From Saccharopolyspora galaxeae (GTDB taxonomy: Bacteria > Actinomycetota > Actinomycetes > Mycobacteriales > Pseudonocardiaceae), in the NCBI RefSeq assembly GCF_016526145.1, contig NZ_JADDUE010000009.1, positions 124,001-188,000 of the forward strand: a stretch of 64,000 bases of DNA, given 5' to 3'. A program made the position numbers and the translations under genes. The notes beneath the pieces were generated by a model. That model was not told the DNA's origin and ran no database searches. It saw only the letters and a list, made by a program, of their open reading frames with translations. Positions 34,068 to 42,975 of this stretch are shown here, in pieces. Each line of letters starts with the position of its first letter. The stretch's first letter is position 1.

Positions 34068-35537
34068 ATGGACATGGCTAGTGACTCGGTGCGCGACGAC
34101 GAACTGGCGTGGCTGGACGCGACGGAGCAAGCCGAGCTGGTGCGCGGGGGCGAGCTCACACCCTCGGAACTCGCCGAGGCGGCCATCGAACGCATCGAGC
34201 GAACCAACGGCGCGCTGAACGCGGTCGTCACGCCGCTGTTCGAGAAAGCGGTGGCACAGGCCGCATCGGCGCAGTTGCCCGCAGGCCCGTTCCGCGGGGT
34301 GCCGATGCTGTTGAAGGACATGGTGTGCCACTCCGCTGGCGACCCGTTGCACGGTGGGATGCGGGTGCTGCGCGACCACGGCTGGACCGAGCCGGAGGAT
34401 TCGCACCTGGCGGCGCGATTCCGCGCGGCAGGGTTCGTGTTCTGCGGCAAGACCAACATGCCCGAGCTGGCCACCAGCGTCACCACCGAACCGCTCGCGC
34501 ACGGCGCGACGCGCAACCCGTGGGACCCGTCGCGTTCGCCCGGTGGCTCCAGCGGCGGCTCGGCCGCCGCGGTCGCCGCCGGGATGACGCCGGTCGCGCA
34601 CGGCAACGACATGGCGGGTTCGATCCGGGTTCCCGCGAGCTGCTGCGGGTTGGTGGGGCTCAAGCCCACGCGGGCGCGCACCTCGCTAGGTCCGGGCCAC
34701 GGTGAATATTGGGGACCGGTGGCCCACGAGCACGTGCTGACCCGTTCGGTGCGGGACAGCGCCGCGGTGCTCGACACGATCCGCGGCATGGCGCCCGGCG
34801 ATCCGTACACCGCGCCGCCGCCTTCCCGGCCATACCGGGAAGAAATCGGCCTCGACCCAGGGGCGCTGCGTGTCGGGCTGCGCACCGCGGTGCCGGGAGC
34901 GGCCGGTCAGCCGCACCAGGATTGCGTCGCAGCGGTGGATGAAGCCGCGCGACTGCTGGAGTCGCTCGGGCACCACGTCGAGCCGTCCGCGGCAGCGGTG
35001 CTGGACTCGCCCGCGATACTCGAGGGTTTTTCCGCCGTGTTCGGGACCATCGTCGCTTGGGAGGTCGACCGCTGGTCGCAGCGCATCGGCAGGCGGATCG
35101 ACCTCGGTGAGCTGGAACCGATGAACGCGCGGACTGCCGAAGTGGGCCGCTCGGCGCCCGCCACGCAGTGGCTCTCCGGTTTGCACACCTGGCAGCAATG
35201 GGCGCGAGAGGCGGCCGCGCTGTGGGAGCAGGAGCTGGACGTGCTGGTCACGCCGACGCTGGCGACGCCGCCGTGGCAGCTCGGTGAACTCGCGCCGACC
35301 GCGCTGGCACCGGCCGAGCTCGCTGCCGCGGTAGGCGAGAAGATCGCGTTCACCGTGCCGTTCAACATCACCGGACAACCGGCGATTTCGCTGCCGCTGC
35401 ACCGGAATCCCGATGGCTTGCCGATCGGGGTGCAGTTCGTCGCCGCGTACGGGCGCGAGGACGTGCTGATCCGGCTCGCCGCCCAGCTGGAGCAGGCCGC
35501 GCCGTGGTCGATGGCGCGGCCGCCGGTGTCGGCGTGA
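34068..35537 (+). CDS. Amidase-signature family amidohydrolase
   Basis: A 489-residue amidase with the Ser-cisSer-Lys triad: the lysine in PMLLKDM (near residue 83), the Gly/Ser loop [16 protein letters not shown] and the nucleophile loop [12 protein letters not shown], where the usual second glycine is alanine. It hydrolyses amides to acid and ammonia; substrate undefined. The ATG at 34068 and another at 34074 are both possible, with GGGGGCAAGG upstream. Likely cytoplasmic, no signal peptide. It may be co-transcribed with the preceding transporter. Confidence 0.88.
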   Translation: MDMASDSVRDDELAWLDATEQAELVRGGELTPSELAEAAIERIERTNGALNAVVTPLFEKAVAQAASAQLPAGPFRGVPMLLKDMVCHSAGDPLHGGMRVLRDHGWTEPEDSHLAARFRAAGFVFCGKTNMPELATSVTTEPLAHGATRNPWDPSRSPGGSSGGSAAAVAAGMTPVAHGNDMAGSIRVPASCCGLVGLKPTRARTSLGPGHGEYWGPVAHEHVLTRSVRDSAAVLDTIRGMAPGDPYTAPPPSRPYREEIGLDPGALRVGLRTAVPGAAGQPHQDCVAAVDEAARLLESLGHHVEPSAAAVLDSPAILEGFSAVFGTIVAWEVDRWSQRIGRRIDLGELEPMNARTAEVGRSAPATQWLSGLHTWQQWAREAAALWEQELDVLVTPTLATPPWQLGELAPTALAPAELAAAVGEKIAFTVPFNITGQPAISLPLHRNPDGLPIGVQFVAAYGREDVLIRLAAQLEQAAPWSMARPPVSA

Positions 35538-35570
35538 GCGGGGTACCGGCGGATTGCGCTTGGGCGTGCG

Positions 35571-36452
35571 CTACCGAACCTCGTCCGGGCCGGGAGCGGC
35601 TTCCTGCGCCGAGTCGTCCTCCGGCTCCGAGCGCAGCGCGCTGATCCCGGCAACGGCGTAACCGCCCGTCAGCAGGCCGAGCACCCGGGCCCTGATCGAC
35701 ATTCCGCGGGAGAAGGCCGCGGCGGTGTCGGAAAGATCCACCAGCAGCCCGAGCAGCTGCCACTGGCGTTGCCGGCGCCCGCGGCTGGTGAGCGTGCCAA
35801 GCCCGAGGGCCGCGGCGCGTCCGGCGAACACCCGCATCAGGTAGTTCTCCCGCGGGCCGTCTGCTGCCAGGCCGACCAGCCGGGCGGAGCGCTGCGGCGC
35901 CACCCAGGCCGAAACCGCCAACAGCAGCCGCCCGAACGCGAGCGCGCGCACGAGCGGCGGGGTGGGCACGTGTTCGAGGTCGTGCGGCAAGAACTTCCGC
36001 CGCACCAGCAACGGCCCGACCCCGGAGTTCCACCAGCGCCGCCACGCCGCGGGCTGCCGGGCGAGCAGCGCCACCGCGGGCAGCGGATCGAGCCGGGCCT
36101 GCCTGCGCAGGATGCGGCCGTCCTCGTCGAGGGTGAGCTGATCGGTGACCGCCAGCCGCAGCGGCAACCGGCCGAGCGTTCCGGTCAGCCGCAGCTCGAT
36201 CCGCACGGTGCGGCCTTCGGCCGCCCAGCGCAGCACCTCACCTCTCAGATCCGGGATGAGCTCGAGCAGCCGCCCGTACTCCTCGGCCAGCGCGTGCCTG
36301 CCCACCCGGTGCCGCAGCAGCGGCTGGACCAGCTCCGCTTCTTCGGCGAGCAGGTCGTCCCAGGCGTGCGGGTGCGGAGCTCGCCACCCGGCGGCGAACG
36401 CCGCCACGGCAGCCTCGGCGATCGATCGGTTCGCGGAGTTGTCGTGGTCCAC
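35571..36452 (-). CDS. SnoaL/NTF2-like protein with hydrophobic C-terminal region
   Basis: A 293-residue protein. Residues about 10-125 look like a SnoaL/NTF2-like cone (ADQ, VGRHALAEEYGRLLELIPDLRGEVLRW and LAVTDQLTLDEDGRI), used in small-molecule isomerases, cyclases and limonene-epoxide-hydrolase-like enzymes. Residues about 145-270 are hydrophobic with several Leu/Ala-rich stretches, possibly membrane-associated. The GTG follows GAGGAG. It precedes neither neighbour closely; 166 bases separate it from the reductase gene. Function unknown. Confidence 0.65.
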   Translation of the reverse strand: MDHDNSANRSIAEAAVAAFAAGWRAPHPHAWDDLLAEEAELVQPLLRHRVGRHALAEEYGRLLELIPDLRGEVLRWAAEGRTVRIELRLTGTLGRLPLRLAVTDQLTLDEDGRILRRQARLDPLPAVALLARQPAAWRRWWNSGVGPLLVRRKFLPHDLEHVPTPPLVRALAFGRLLLAVSAWVAPQRSARLVGLAADGPRENYLMRVFAGRAAALGLGTLTSRGRRQRQWQLLGLLVDLSDTAAAFSRGMSIRARVLGLLTGGYAVAGISALRSEPEDDSAQEAAPGPDEVR

Positions 36453-36618
36453 GTCGTCTCCTCGCGGGTGGCGCGGACTCAGGTCGTGGGTGAGCCCGGG
36501 CGGTGATGAAGCCCTTCGGCGGTGTAGTAGAGCATGTCGGCGGCAGATTGCGGAACGTCGTGCGCGCAGTCCGGCAGCGAGTCTGCGCCGGTTCCAACAG
36601 GTCGTTGCGGAGGCTCCG

Positions 36619-37683
36619 TCAGAGGTCGAGCACCAGCGGGCCCTGTTCGGCGCGGGAAACGCAGATCGTCATGGAATCGGCCCGCTCATCGTCGGTGAGC
36701 ACGTGGTCGCGGTGCTCGGCGGTGCCGCTGAGCAGGCCCACCTTGCAGGTGCCGCAGAAGCCTTGCCTGCAGGAGTAGGCGACATCGGGGAGCGCTTCTC
36801 GCACCACCTCCAGCGCCGTCCGGTCTTCGGGGACGTGCAGCGTGCGGCCGGTGCGCTCGAGATGCAGGTCGAACGGTTTCCCGTCGACGATCGGCGGCGC
36901 CGAGAACCGTTCCCAGTGCAGCTCGGCAGCCCGGCTGATGGCCAGGTCCATCCGCACACCGGTGATCATCGGTACCGGGCCGCAGCAGTACACCGTGGCG
37001 TCCTCCGGTGCGTGCTCCAGCAATTCACCGCTGGAGACCGGGACTCCGTACTCGGTGTCCGGGCGGACCCACACCCGTTCCGGGGCCAGCCGGGCGATCT
37101 CGTCCAAGAACGGCATCGACTCCCGCGACCGTCCACAATAGACGAACCGCCAATCGCTGCCCGCGGCAGCTGCGGCACGCACCATCGGCAGGATCGGGGT
37201 GATGCCGATGCCGCCGGCCACGAACAGGTAGCGCTGCGCCCGGATGAACGGGAAGGCGTTGCGCGGTCCCCGCGCGGTGATGCGGCTCCCGACGTCCAGC
37301 TCCGCATGCACTTCGCGCGAACCCCCGCCGCCGTCGGCGATCCGGCGAACCGCGATCCGGTAGCAGCCGCGATCCGCCGGATCGCCGCACAACGAGTACT
37401 GGCGCTGACGACCCGACGGCAGCACCACGTCGATGTGCGCTCCCGGCGACCACGCGGGCAGCGCGGATCCATCCGCAGGTACCAGCCGCAGGCTGCGCAC
37501 GTCGTCCGCTTCGGCGCGCGCGTCGTCGACGACCAACCGCAGGTCGCGGTCCACCGCCCGCACCGGCGGTCGCGGCCGGTCGAAGGCGATCAGCTTGCTG
37601 TAGACCGACATCAGCGCGGCGAGGCCGCGCATGAACCGGTCCGGCCGGCCCCGTCCGTGCACGTCCGGTGGTGGCGTGAACAT
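36619..37683 (-). CDS. PDR/VanB-type flavin and 2Fe-2S oxidoreductase
   Basis: A 354-residue reductase. The flavin-binding motif RQYSLCGDP (near residue 105), the nucleotide motif AGGIGITPILPM, CCGPVPMI and a C-terminal plant-type 2Fe-2S domain with CRQGFCGTC and a later Cys in TICVSRAE are present. Such proteins pass electrons from NADH to an oxygenase. It starts eight bases after the di-iron ferritin-like gene, so the two probably form one oxygenase system. Confidence 0.88.
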   Translation of the reverse strand: MFTPPPDVHGRGRPDRFMRGLAALMSVYSKLIAFDRPRPPVRAVDRDLRLVVDDARAEADDVRSLRLVPADGSALPAWSPGAHIDVVLPSGRQRQYSLCGDPADRGCYRIAVRRIADGGGGSREVHAELDVGSRITARGPRNAFPFIRAQRYLFVAGGIGITPILPMVRAAAAAGSDWRFVYCGRSRESMPFLDEIARLAPERVWVRPDTEYGVPVSSGELLEHAPEDATVYCCGPVPMITGVRMDLAISRAAELHWERFSAPPIVDGKPFDLHLERTGRTLHVPEDRTALEVVREALPDVAYSCRQGFCGTCKVGLLSGTAEHRDHVLTDDERADSMTICVSRAEQGPLVLDL

Positions 37684-37691
37684 CGCGGCGC

Positions 37692-38663
37692 TCAGTGGTC
37701 GGAGGCCGGTGCGGCGGGGTGGTCGGAGGCCGGTGCGGCCGGGCGCTCGGAGGCCGGTGCGGCCGGGTTCTCCGCGGCCTGCGCGGCCGGTGACCTGGCC
37801 AGGTAGGACACCGCCCTGGTCGTCGAGCCGTGCTGCGACGGGTGGAACGAAGGCCGGAAGTACGGTGCCATCAACCGGGCGGTCTGCCGCGGTCCGGGCA
37901 GCAGGCCCAGCCGGGCGCTGCGGAAGTAGTCCCGCCAGCGCGGCTTCAACCGCCCGCGCAGCTTCGGATCGTTCGCGATCAGGAACTTCGCCCCGCGCGC
38001 CCACAGCGTGAAGAACAGCGGCAGTGCGAGCAGGAAGAACCGCACCCGCTTGGAATACCGGCCGTCCAGGTGCATGAACAGGTCGAACGCGACCGAGCGG
38101 TGCTCGACCTCCTCCGCGCCGTGCCAGCGCAGCAGGTCCAGCATGGTCGGGTCGGCCTGCGCGCGGTCGAGCGCTTCCGCGTCGAGCACCCATTGGCCGA
38201 GGAACGCGGTGATGTGCTCGATGCCCGCGATGAGGCCGACCCGTTCCACCACCCAATCCTCGGCGCGCGCGCCGGTGTGGCCGCGGTCGCCGAGGAGTTT
38301 GCGGAACATCCAGGCGATCTGGCGCACGTATGGCTCGGTGTCCAGGTCGTGGGCGTTGAAGTGGTCCAGCACGCCTTGGTGCGACATGGCGTGCACGGCC
38401 TCCTGGCCGACGAACCCCTGCACGTCCTCGCGCAGCCGGTCGTCCTTGATCATCGGCAGCGCCTGCTTGAAGACCTCGACGAACCAGTCCTCGCCCTCGG
38501 GTAGCAGCAGGTGCAGCACGTTGATCACGTGGGTGGCGAACGGCTCGTCCGGGATCCAGTGCATCGGCAGCTCGGACCAGTCGAACCGCACGTTCCGCGC
38601 CTGCAGCGCAACGCGCTCCGGATCGTCCACACCGGACTTCGGTGGGTGCTCGTCGTGCGTCAT
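37692..38663 (-). CDS. Ferritin-like di-iron protein (predicted metal-dependent hydrolase family)
   Basis: A 323-residue protein of the group annotated as predicted metal-dependent hydrolases, but with two ExxH motifs on helices (GQEAVHAMSHQ near residue 88 and AEEVEHRSVAFD near 187), the pattern of a ferritin-like di-iron carboxylate protein. WIPDEPFATHVINVLHLLLPEGEDWFV (seen as its ends WIPDEPF and EDWFV) is typical of the group. With the flavin/2Fe-2S reductase directly downstream it is probably the oxygenase or desaturase component. The last 35 residues are three copies of PAAPAS(D/E)(H/R), from a 24-bp tandem repeat. The ATG is preceded by a palindrome at 38749-38763. Confidence 0.8.
   Translation of the reverse strand: MTHDEHPPKSGVDDPERVALQARNVRFDWSELPMHWIPDEPFATHVINVLHLLLPEGEDWFVEVFKQALPMIKDDRLREDVQGFVGQEAVHAMSHQGVLDHFNAHDLDTEPYVRQIAWMFRKLLGDRGHTGARAEDWVVERVGLIAGIEHITAFLGQWVLDAEALDRAQADPTMLDLLRWHGAEEVEHRSVAFDLFMHLDGRYSKRVRFFLLALPLFFTLWARGAKFLIANDPKLRGRLKPRWRDYFRSARLGLLPGPRQTARLMAPYFRPSFHPSQHGSTTRAVSYLARSPAAQAAENPAAPASERPAAPASDHPAAPASDH
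37697..37792. repeat. 24-bp tandem repeat at the 3' end of the di-iron gene
   Basis: Three near-identical 24-base units (starts 37697, 37721, 37745) and a fourth degenerate one encode the PAAPASDH-type tail. The unit length keeps the frame, so copy number could vary without breaking the gene. Confidence 0.85.
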
Positions 38664-38748
38664 CGCAAGACCTCCTCGCGGTGCGGCTCGGCGGGGCGTT
38701 GCTCGCTCGACCGGTTCGCGGGCCGGATCCGGCGAGCGGCCGCCACCT

Positions 38749-38763
38749 GTTACTGGAAGTAAC
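38749..38763. promoter_or_regulatory. TetR-type palindrome GTTACT-GGA-AGTAAC upstream of the di-iron gene
   Basis: Six-base arms around a 3-base centre, followed by a partial second copy (TACTGGAGGT). It lies about 85 bases before the di-iron gene start. The same 60 bases recur at 53207-53267 in front of a decayed copy, showing that the site belongs to this locus. Confidence 0.65.
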
Positions 38764-38791
38764 GGGTACTGGAGGTGGCACTATGCAGCGC

Positions 38792-39732
38792 TGCGCGCGC
38801 CGCTGTCAACGCGCGCTCGGCCCGATGCATCGTGCGCCGGGTGCGGGGCGATCGAGGCGCAGCTCGGCGCACGGATGCGTGGGCCGGCCGTGAGCGGTGC
38901 GTCGCCTTCCTCAGCGGGTCGGATCTCCGGTCGGCAGGTGCCGTGCTCGCTGCGCGTCCCGCCACCGGGGACCGGCCGTTTTCGGCCGTCCGGCGGCACC
39001 GAACGCACGCCCCGCGAACCCGCGGAATCTCGGTCGGTGCGCGCCGGGCCAAGGCCTGACCGCTCGTAGACGGGCAAGATCACCCCCGAGCCAGCGGGTG
39101 CGCGCGAAGGAGGAACCGAGTCGGGAACTCGTACGGATTCGGTCGCCGGGTCACGGTGTCCTCCCGTTCGCCCGGACGGACATCTCCGTGCGGCGAAAGC
39201 TTTCGGGAATGGTTCTTCCGGTGTCGTCGATCGACACCACTTGGCGTCCGAAGTGCTATGCGGCCCGGATCGACCGTCGCGCGCGAGGAGATCGTCCACT
39301 GCCCGGCGAATCCTGGGATCATCGTCACCCGGGCCGCCGAACTCCTCGGCATGAGCCGGGCGACGATCGCCGCAAGGTGTCGCGGTACGGCACCCCGGGC
39401 TGAGCAGCCGCCGCAGCGCCCGGCTCGCGCGCAGCGACGACGCAGAAGGCGCGGCCGGAACGGGCGCCGAAAGCGGCCGGTGCTTCGCTGCCGACAGGAG
39501 CACGCTCGAACCGGGAAGCGCAATCAGGATGAACTGATTGTGAATTGTGCCTCGCGCATCGTGCGACGTTTGATCATGTTTCCGGTTCCGGGCAGGTTTC
39601 TCGCTGGAATTCGGGGCCTGCTCCGGGGTCGGTGCGGCAGGATCCGCAGGCGGGTGATCTTGATTTCCCGGCCGGGTCGGTGCGCTGCGTTTCCGCCGCG
39701 ATGCGGCGTTGATCCCTGTGAGTGAGATTGCA
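38792..39732. other. Gene-free interval with a possible helix-turn-helix relic
   Basis: About 940 bases with no convincing gene. At about 39287-39400 on the plus strand one frame reads TRAAELLGMSRATIAARCRG, which resembles a small helix-turn-helix, preceded by EEIVHCPANPGIIV; no start with a ribosome site and no family-length ORF surround it, so it is at best a relic. A weak TTGACC (39733) lies before the next gene. Confidence 0.4.
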
Positions 39733-39800
39733 TTGACCGGTGTCCGCGATGTTCGTGAAGATGGTACTGATCTAGGGGCATTTACTGGGGGAGTGTTCCG

Positions 39801-40304
39801 ATGTTGAGCTGCCGACGTTCTCGTCGATGGGCCGCCGAACTCGTCGACGAGCTGGCATTGCCCGCGCGCTTTTCGACGGAGTTCTTGCTGGGGAGGGTCG
39901 CTGCGCGCAAGGGGCGCCGGCTGGAGGTGTTGCCGCTTCCGGTTTCGGGAGGGGTCGGCCGACCGCACGGGTTGTGGGTGCAAGCCGCGGAGGCCGACTA
40001 CATCTTCGTGGAGCCGCGGACGAGCGCGCTGCACCGGCGGCACATCGTGCTGCACGAGATCGGCCACATCCTGGCGCACGAGCGAGTGGCGCGGGGCCGG
40101 GGGCGGGAGGAATTCCGCAGTCTGGTGCCCGACTTGGACCCGGAGGTGGTGCAGCGGCTGCTGGCTCGCGCGCACGACGGCACCGCCGATGCCGCGGAGC
40201 GGGAGGCCGAGGAGATCGCGACCGCGTTGGGACGGCGCATCCGGGACGCGCCGCCGAGAAGGGTCCCGGCGGTCGGGGGAGTGCTGGGCTTCCGGGCGTC
40301 GTGA
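39801..40304 (+). CDS. ImmA/IrrE-like zinc metallopeptidase
   Basis: A 167-residue protein with the HEIGH zinc-binding motif (HRRHIVLHEIGHILAHE, near residue 80) and a downstream acidic helix (EREAEEIATALG) that supplies the third ligand. ImmA/IrrE proteases cleave XRE-type repressors. The ATG follows GGGGGAG. It overlaps the next gene (MAB_1171c-like) by four bases, a pairing seen in actinomycetes, often together with an XRE regulator; the nearest XRE gene here is at 52380-52853, at the other end of the cyclitol cluster. Confidence 0.83.
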   Translation: MLSCRRSRRWAAELVDELALPARFSTEFLLGRVAARKGRRLEVLPLPVSGGVGRPHGLWVQAAEADYIFVEPRTSALHRRHIVLHEIGHILAHERVARGRGREEFRSLVPDLDPEVVQRLLARAHDGTADAAEREAEEIATALGRRIRDAPPRRVPAVGGVLGFRAS

Positions 40305-41479
40305 TGATCGACCAGCTGCCGGTCCCGGCCGGGCAGGCACTGGAACTCGGCGGCATCGCGGCGCTGTGGCTGGCTCTGCTCGTGCGGGTACCGGATGCGT
40401 TGCGGCGGCGTGACATGCGGTCGTTCTGGGCGACGTGCAGCGGGATCGCGGCGGCCATGGCGCTGCACACCGATCTGTCATGCGCGCTGTTGAGGGAGTT
40501 GTCGGGCGACCCGCAGGTGGTGCACGTCCTGCGCAACTCCGTCGCGGTGGCCGCGTCGTGCCTGGTGCTGCACAACTTCACCGCATATCTGCGGTTTCCG
40601 CTGCGGAAGTCGTTGCCGATCGGGTTCGGTGCGGTGGTGGCCAGCGCGCTGCTGTTCACCGATCTGCGCGCGGTCGGGTTCTGGAGCCGTCCGGTCGCCG
40701 AAGGGGTGCTGGGCAGCTACTGGTCCGGATTCCTGCCGCTGCACTTCGCCGCGGACCTCACGGCGGGCCTGCTGTGCGTGCGGGCGGTTCGCAGCGGCGG
40801 GCCACCACCGTTCCGGCTCGGAATGTCGGCGTACGCCGCGGGTTTCCTGCTGGGTGCCGGGGTCGGGATTCCGCTGGCGGGAGTCGGCGCGGCGGTGGGG
40901 GATCCGGGATTGCGGGAGTTCGGCCCGGTGGTGTCGGGGTTGCAGGCGTGCTGCTTGGCGATCGGAGTGGGCGCTCCGCTGCTGTCCGCCGTGTGCGCGG
41001 ATCTGCGGAAGCGGCGGGGCCTGCACGCCATCTATCCATTGTGGATGGACATGATCCGTGCCGTCCCCGAGGTGAACCGCACCGAGGTGCGGAGCAGGAT
41101 TCGAGCGCTGCTGCGCTCGCCGTCGGCCGTCGGAACGCTCCGGTATCGGCTGATCATCGAGATCCGCGATGCGGTGCTGGTGCTGAGCCACTACTGCTCG
41201 CCCGAGCTCGCCGCCGCGGCGCGAGCGCACGCCGCAGAACGCGCGTCCCGGACCGGTCGGCCCGAAGCCGTGGTGCTGGCCTGCTGGTTGCGGCGCGCTG
41301 TCCTGGAACGCGCCGGTGGCGGCCCCGCCTGCGGCGCGGGGTCCGCGTTGCCCGGTGGGGACGATCTCGACGAGGAGGAGCGGTTCCTGCTCGAAGTCGC
41401 AGAGGTGTACCGATCCGGACCCGCGCTGCGGTTCGCCCTCGGCCGGGCGCCGCAAGCGGTTGTCGCACCCGGCCGCTGA
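40301..41479 (+). CDS. MAB_1171c-family membrane protein (putative transporter/regulator)
   Basis: A 392-residue protein. The N-terminal 240 residues contain about seven hydrophobic segments; the last 150 residues are cytosolic and contain IYPLWMDMIRAVPEVNR and RYRLIIEIRDAVLVLSHY, typical of the family. The GTG overlaps the ImmA stop by four bases; an ATG three bases later is an alternative. Function in the family is unproven. A signalling role with ImmA, sensing at the membrane and triggering repressor cleavage, is an inference from the constant pairing. Confidence 0.75.
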   Translation: MMIDQLPVPAGQALELGGIAALWLALLVRVPDALRRRDMRSFWATCSGIAAAMALHTDLSCALLRELSGDPQVVHVLRNSVAVAASCLVLHNFTAYLRFPLRKSLPIGFGAVVASALLFTDLRAVGFWSRPVAEGVLGSYWSGFLPLHFAADLTAGLLCVRAVRSGGPPPFRLGMSAYAAGFLLGAGVGIPLAGVGAAVGDPGLREFGPVVSGLQACCLAIGVGAPLLSAVCADLRKRRGLHAIYPLWMDMIRAVPEVNRTEVRSRIRALLRSPSAVGTLRYRLIIEIRDAVLVLSHYCSPELAAAARAHAAERASRTGRPEAVVLACWLRRAVLERAGGGPACGAGSALPGGDDLDEEERFLLEVAEVYRSGPALRFALGRAPQAVVAPGR

Positions 41480-41541
41480 GGCGGTCCGGCCGATGGCGGG
41501 TTTCGGGCAGGTGACGCGAATTTCAAAATCATCCATTTCAG

Positions 41542-41570
41542 TTGACGGTTGATATCGGGGTGACTAGTCT
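41542..41570 (+). promoter_or_regulatory. Sigma-70-like promoter for the cyclitol operon
   Basis: TTGACG (41542-41547), a 17-base spacer, and TAGTCT (41565-41570) form a good vegetative promoter in an AT-richer stretch. Transcription from about 41577 would leave a leader of about 220 bases before the cyclase ATG. The leader shows no obvious riboswitch. Confidence 0.55.
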
Positions 41571-41799
41571 CGATCGCAGCGACGCAAGCTGACATGGATG
41601 TCGTCACTGGGGAGTTCGACACCGCCGGACGGTCGGCGGTTCGTCCCGCTCGTCGTCGCGCACCGGCACTGCGGCCGGTCCCGTTCATGGTCGGGAGTCC
41701 CTCCGATCGGATGCGGTGTGCCTGGGGTGAGCCGCAGCGCCGCGTCCGACCGGGTCGCCACCGGCCGCGGTCGAACAATTGCTTTCCTGGGGAGGAAAA

Positions 41800-42975
41800 A
41801 TGCCGGAATCCACCGGATCCGGGCGGACCAGCACGACCTGGCGCGTCGGCGCCCGGCAGCCCGTCGACTACGAAGTCGTGATCGCGAGGGGACTGCTGGA
41901 GCCGCAGAACCGGGAACTGGCGCAGGCGTGCGGGGCGGACGGCGTTGCGACGCGGTGCCTGGTGCTCATCGACGACGCCGTGGACGTGCTCTACGGCGAG
42001 GCGCTGCGCGCGTACTTCGACGCCTGGTCGATCGACACGAGCTGGACCGTGATCAACGGTTCGGAGGAATCCAAGAGCATCGCGCAGGTCGTGGCCGCGA
42101 CCGAGGCGATGAGCTCGATGGGCATCCTGCGCCGGGCCGAGAAGGTCATCGCCATCGGCGGCGGTGCCGTGCTGGACGTGGCCGGCATGGCCGCCAGCCT
42201 CTACCGCCGAGGAGTGCCGTACGTGCGGGTGCCGACCACCCTCATCGGCCAGGTCGACGCCGGAGTGGGGGTCAAGACCGGCGTCAACTACGGGACGCAC
42301 AAGAATCGGCTGGGCAGCTACTACGCCCCGGAGAAGGCGCTGATCGACCCGGAGTTCCTGCGCACGGTCCCGCAGCGGCACATCAACAACGGCATGGCCG
42401 AGATCGCCAAGATGGCGCTGATCAAGGACCGCGAGCTGTTCGAGCTGCTGGAGTCGGTGGCCGGCGAAGTCAGCGCGGCCACGCTGGCCGACGCCGGCCC
42501 GCACCTGCTGGAGATCATGACCCGCGCCATCGGGGGGATGCTCGACGAGCTCGAACCCAACCTGTGGGAGCACGAGCTGGAGCGGGTGGTGGACTACGGG
42601 CACACGTTCAGCCCGTCGTTGGAATTGCGCGCGGACCCGCCGCTGCTGCACGGCGAGGCGGTCGCGGTGGACATGGCGGTGTGCGTGGCCGTGGCGCACA
42701 ACCGAGGGCTGCTCGGCCACGAGGGCGCGGACCGGGCGCTCGCCCTGCTGCAGGCGCTGGGATTGCCGACCACCGACCCGGTGTTCACCACCGAGCTGCT
42801 CGCCGAGTCGTTGCAGGACGCGGTCCGGCACCGGGACGGTGCGCAGCGGGTACCGCTGACCAGCGGGCTCGGTTCCGCGGTGTTCGTCAACGACATCGAC
42901 GACGGCGAATTGGCCGCGGCGCTGGAATTCGTGCGCGCGGCGGCGGGCACCGGCCTGGTGCGGGCGAGCCGATGA
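41800..42975 (+). CDS. Sedoheptulose 7-phosphate cyclase (2-epi-5-epi-valiolone synthase-like)
   Basis: A 391-residue NAD- and metal-dependent cyclase of the dehydroquinate synthase superfamily. Sequence wording marks it as a sugar phosphate cyclase, not AroB: IGGGAVLDVAGMAASLYRRG near residue 120, RVPTTLIGQVDAGVGVKTGVN, HKNRLGSYY, NNGMAEIAKMALIKD and the metal-site DYGHTFSPSLE and HGEAVAVDMA. It should convert sedoheptulose 7-phosphate into a C7 cyclitol, most simply 2-epi-5-epi-valiolone as in acarbose, validamycin and cetoniacytone pathways. The ATG follows GGGGAGGA. It heads an eleven-gene rightward set. Confidence 0.88.
   Translation: MPESTGSGRTSTTWRVGARQPVDYEVVIARGLLEPQNRELAQACGADGVATRCLVLIDDAVDVLYGEALRAYFDAWSIDTSWTVINGSEESKSIAQVVAATEAMSSMGILRRAEKVIAIGGGAVLDVAGMAASLYRRGVPYVRVPTTLIGQVDAGVGVKTGVNYGTHKNRLGSYYAPEKALIDPEFLRTVPQRHINNGMAEIAKMALIKDRELFELLESVAGEVSAATLADAGPHLLEIMTRAIGGMLDELEPNLWEHELERVVDYGHTFSPSLELRADPPLLHGEAVAVDMAVCVAVAHNRGLLGHEGADRALALLQALGLPTTDPVFTTELLAESLQDAVRHRDGAQRVPLTSGLGSAVFVNDIDDGELAAALEFVRAAAGTGLVRASR

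Noticed and set aside
37697-37792. Mobile-element end or integration site
   Set aside because: In-frame 24-bp tandem repeat at the 3' end of a gene, with no integrase or transposase nearby.
41800-42975. Dehydroquinate synthase (aroB) identity for the cyclase
   Set aside because: The AGMAASLYRRG, VGVKTGVN and HKNRLGSYY wording and the cyclitol-type neighbours fit sedoheptulose-phosphate cyclases instead.
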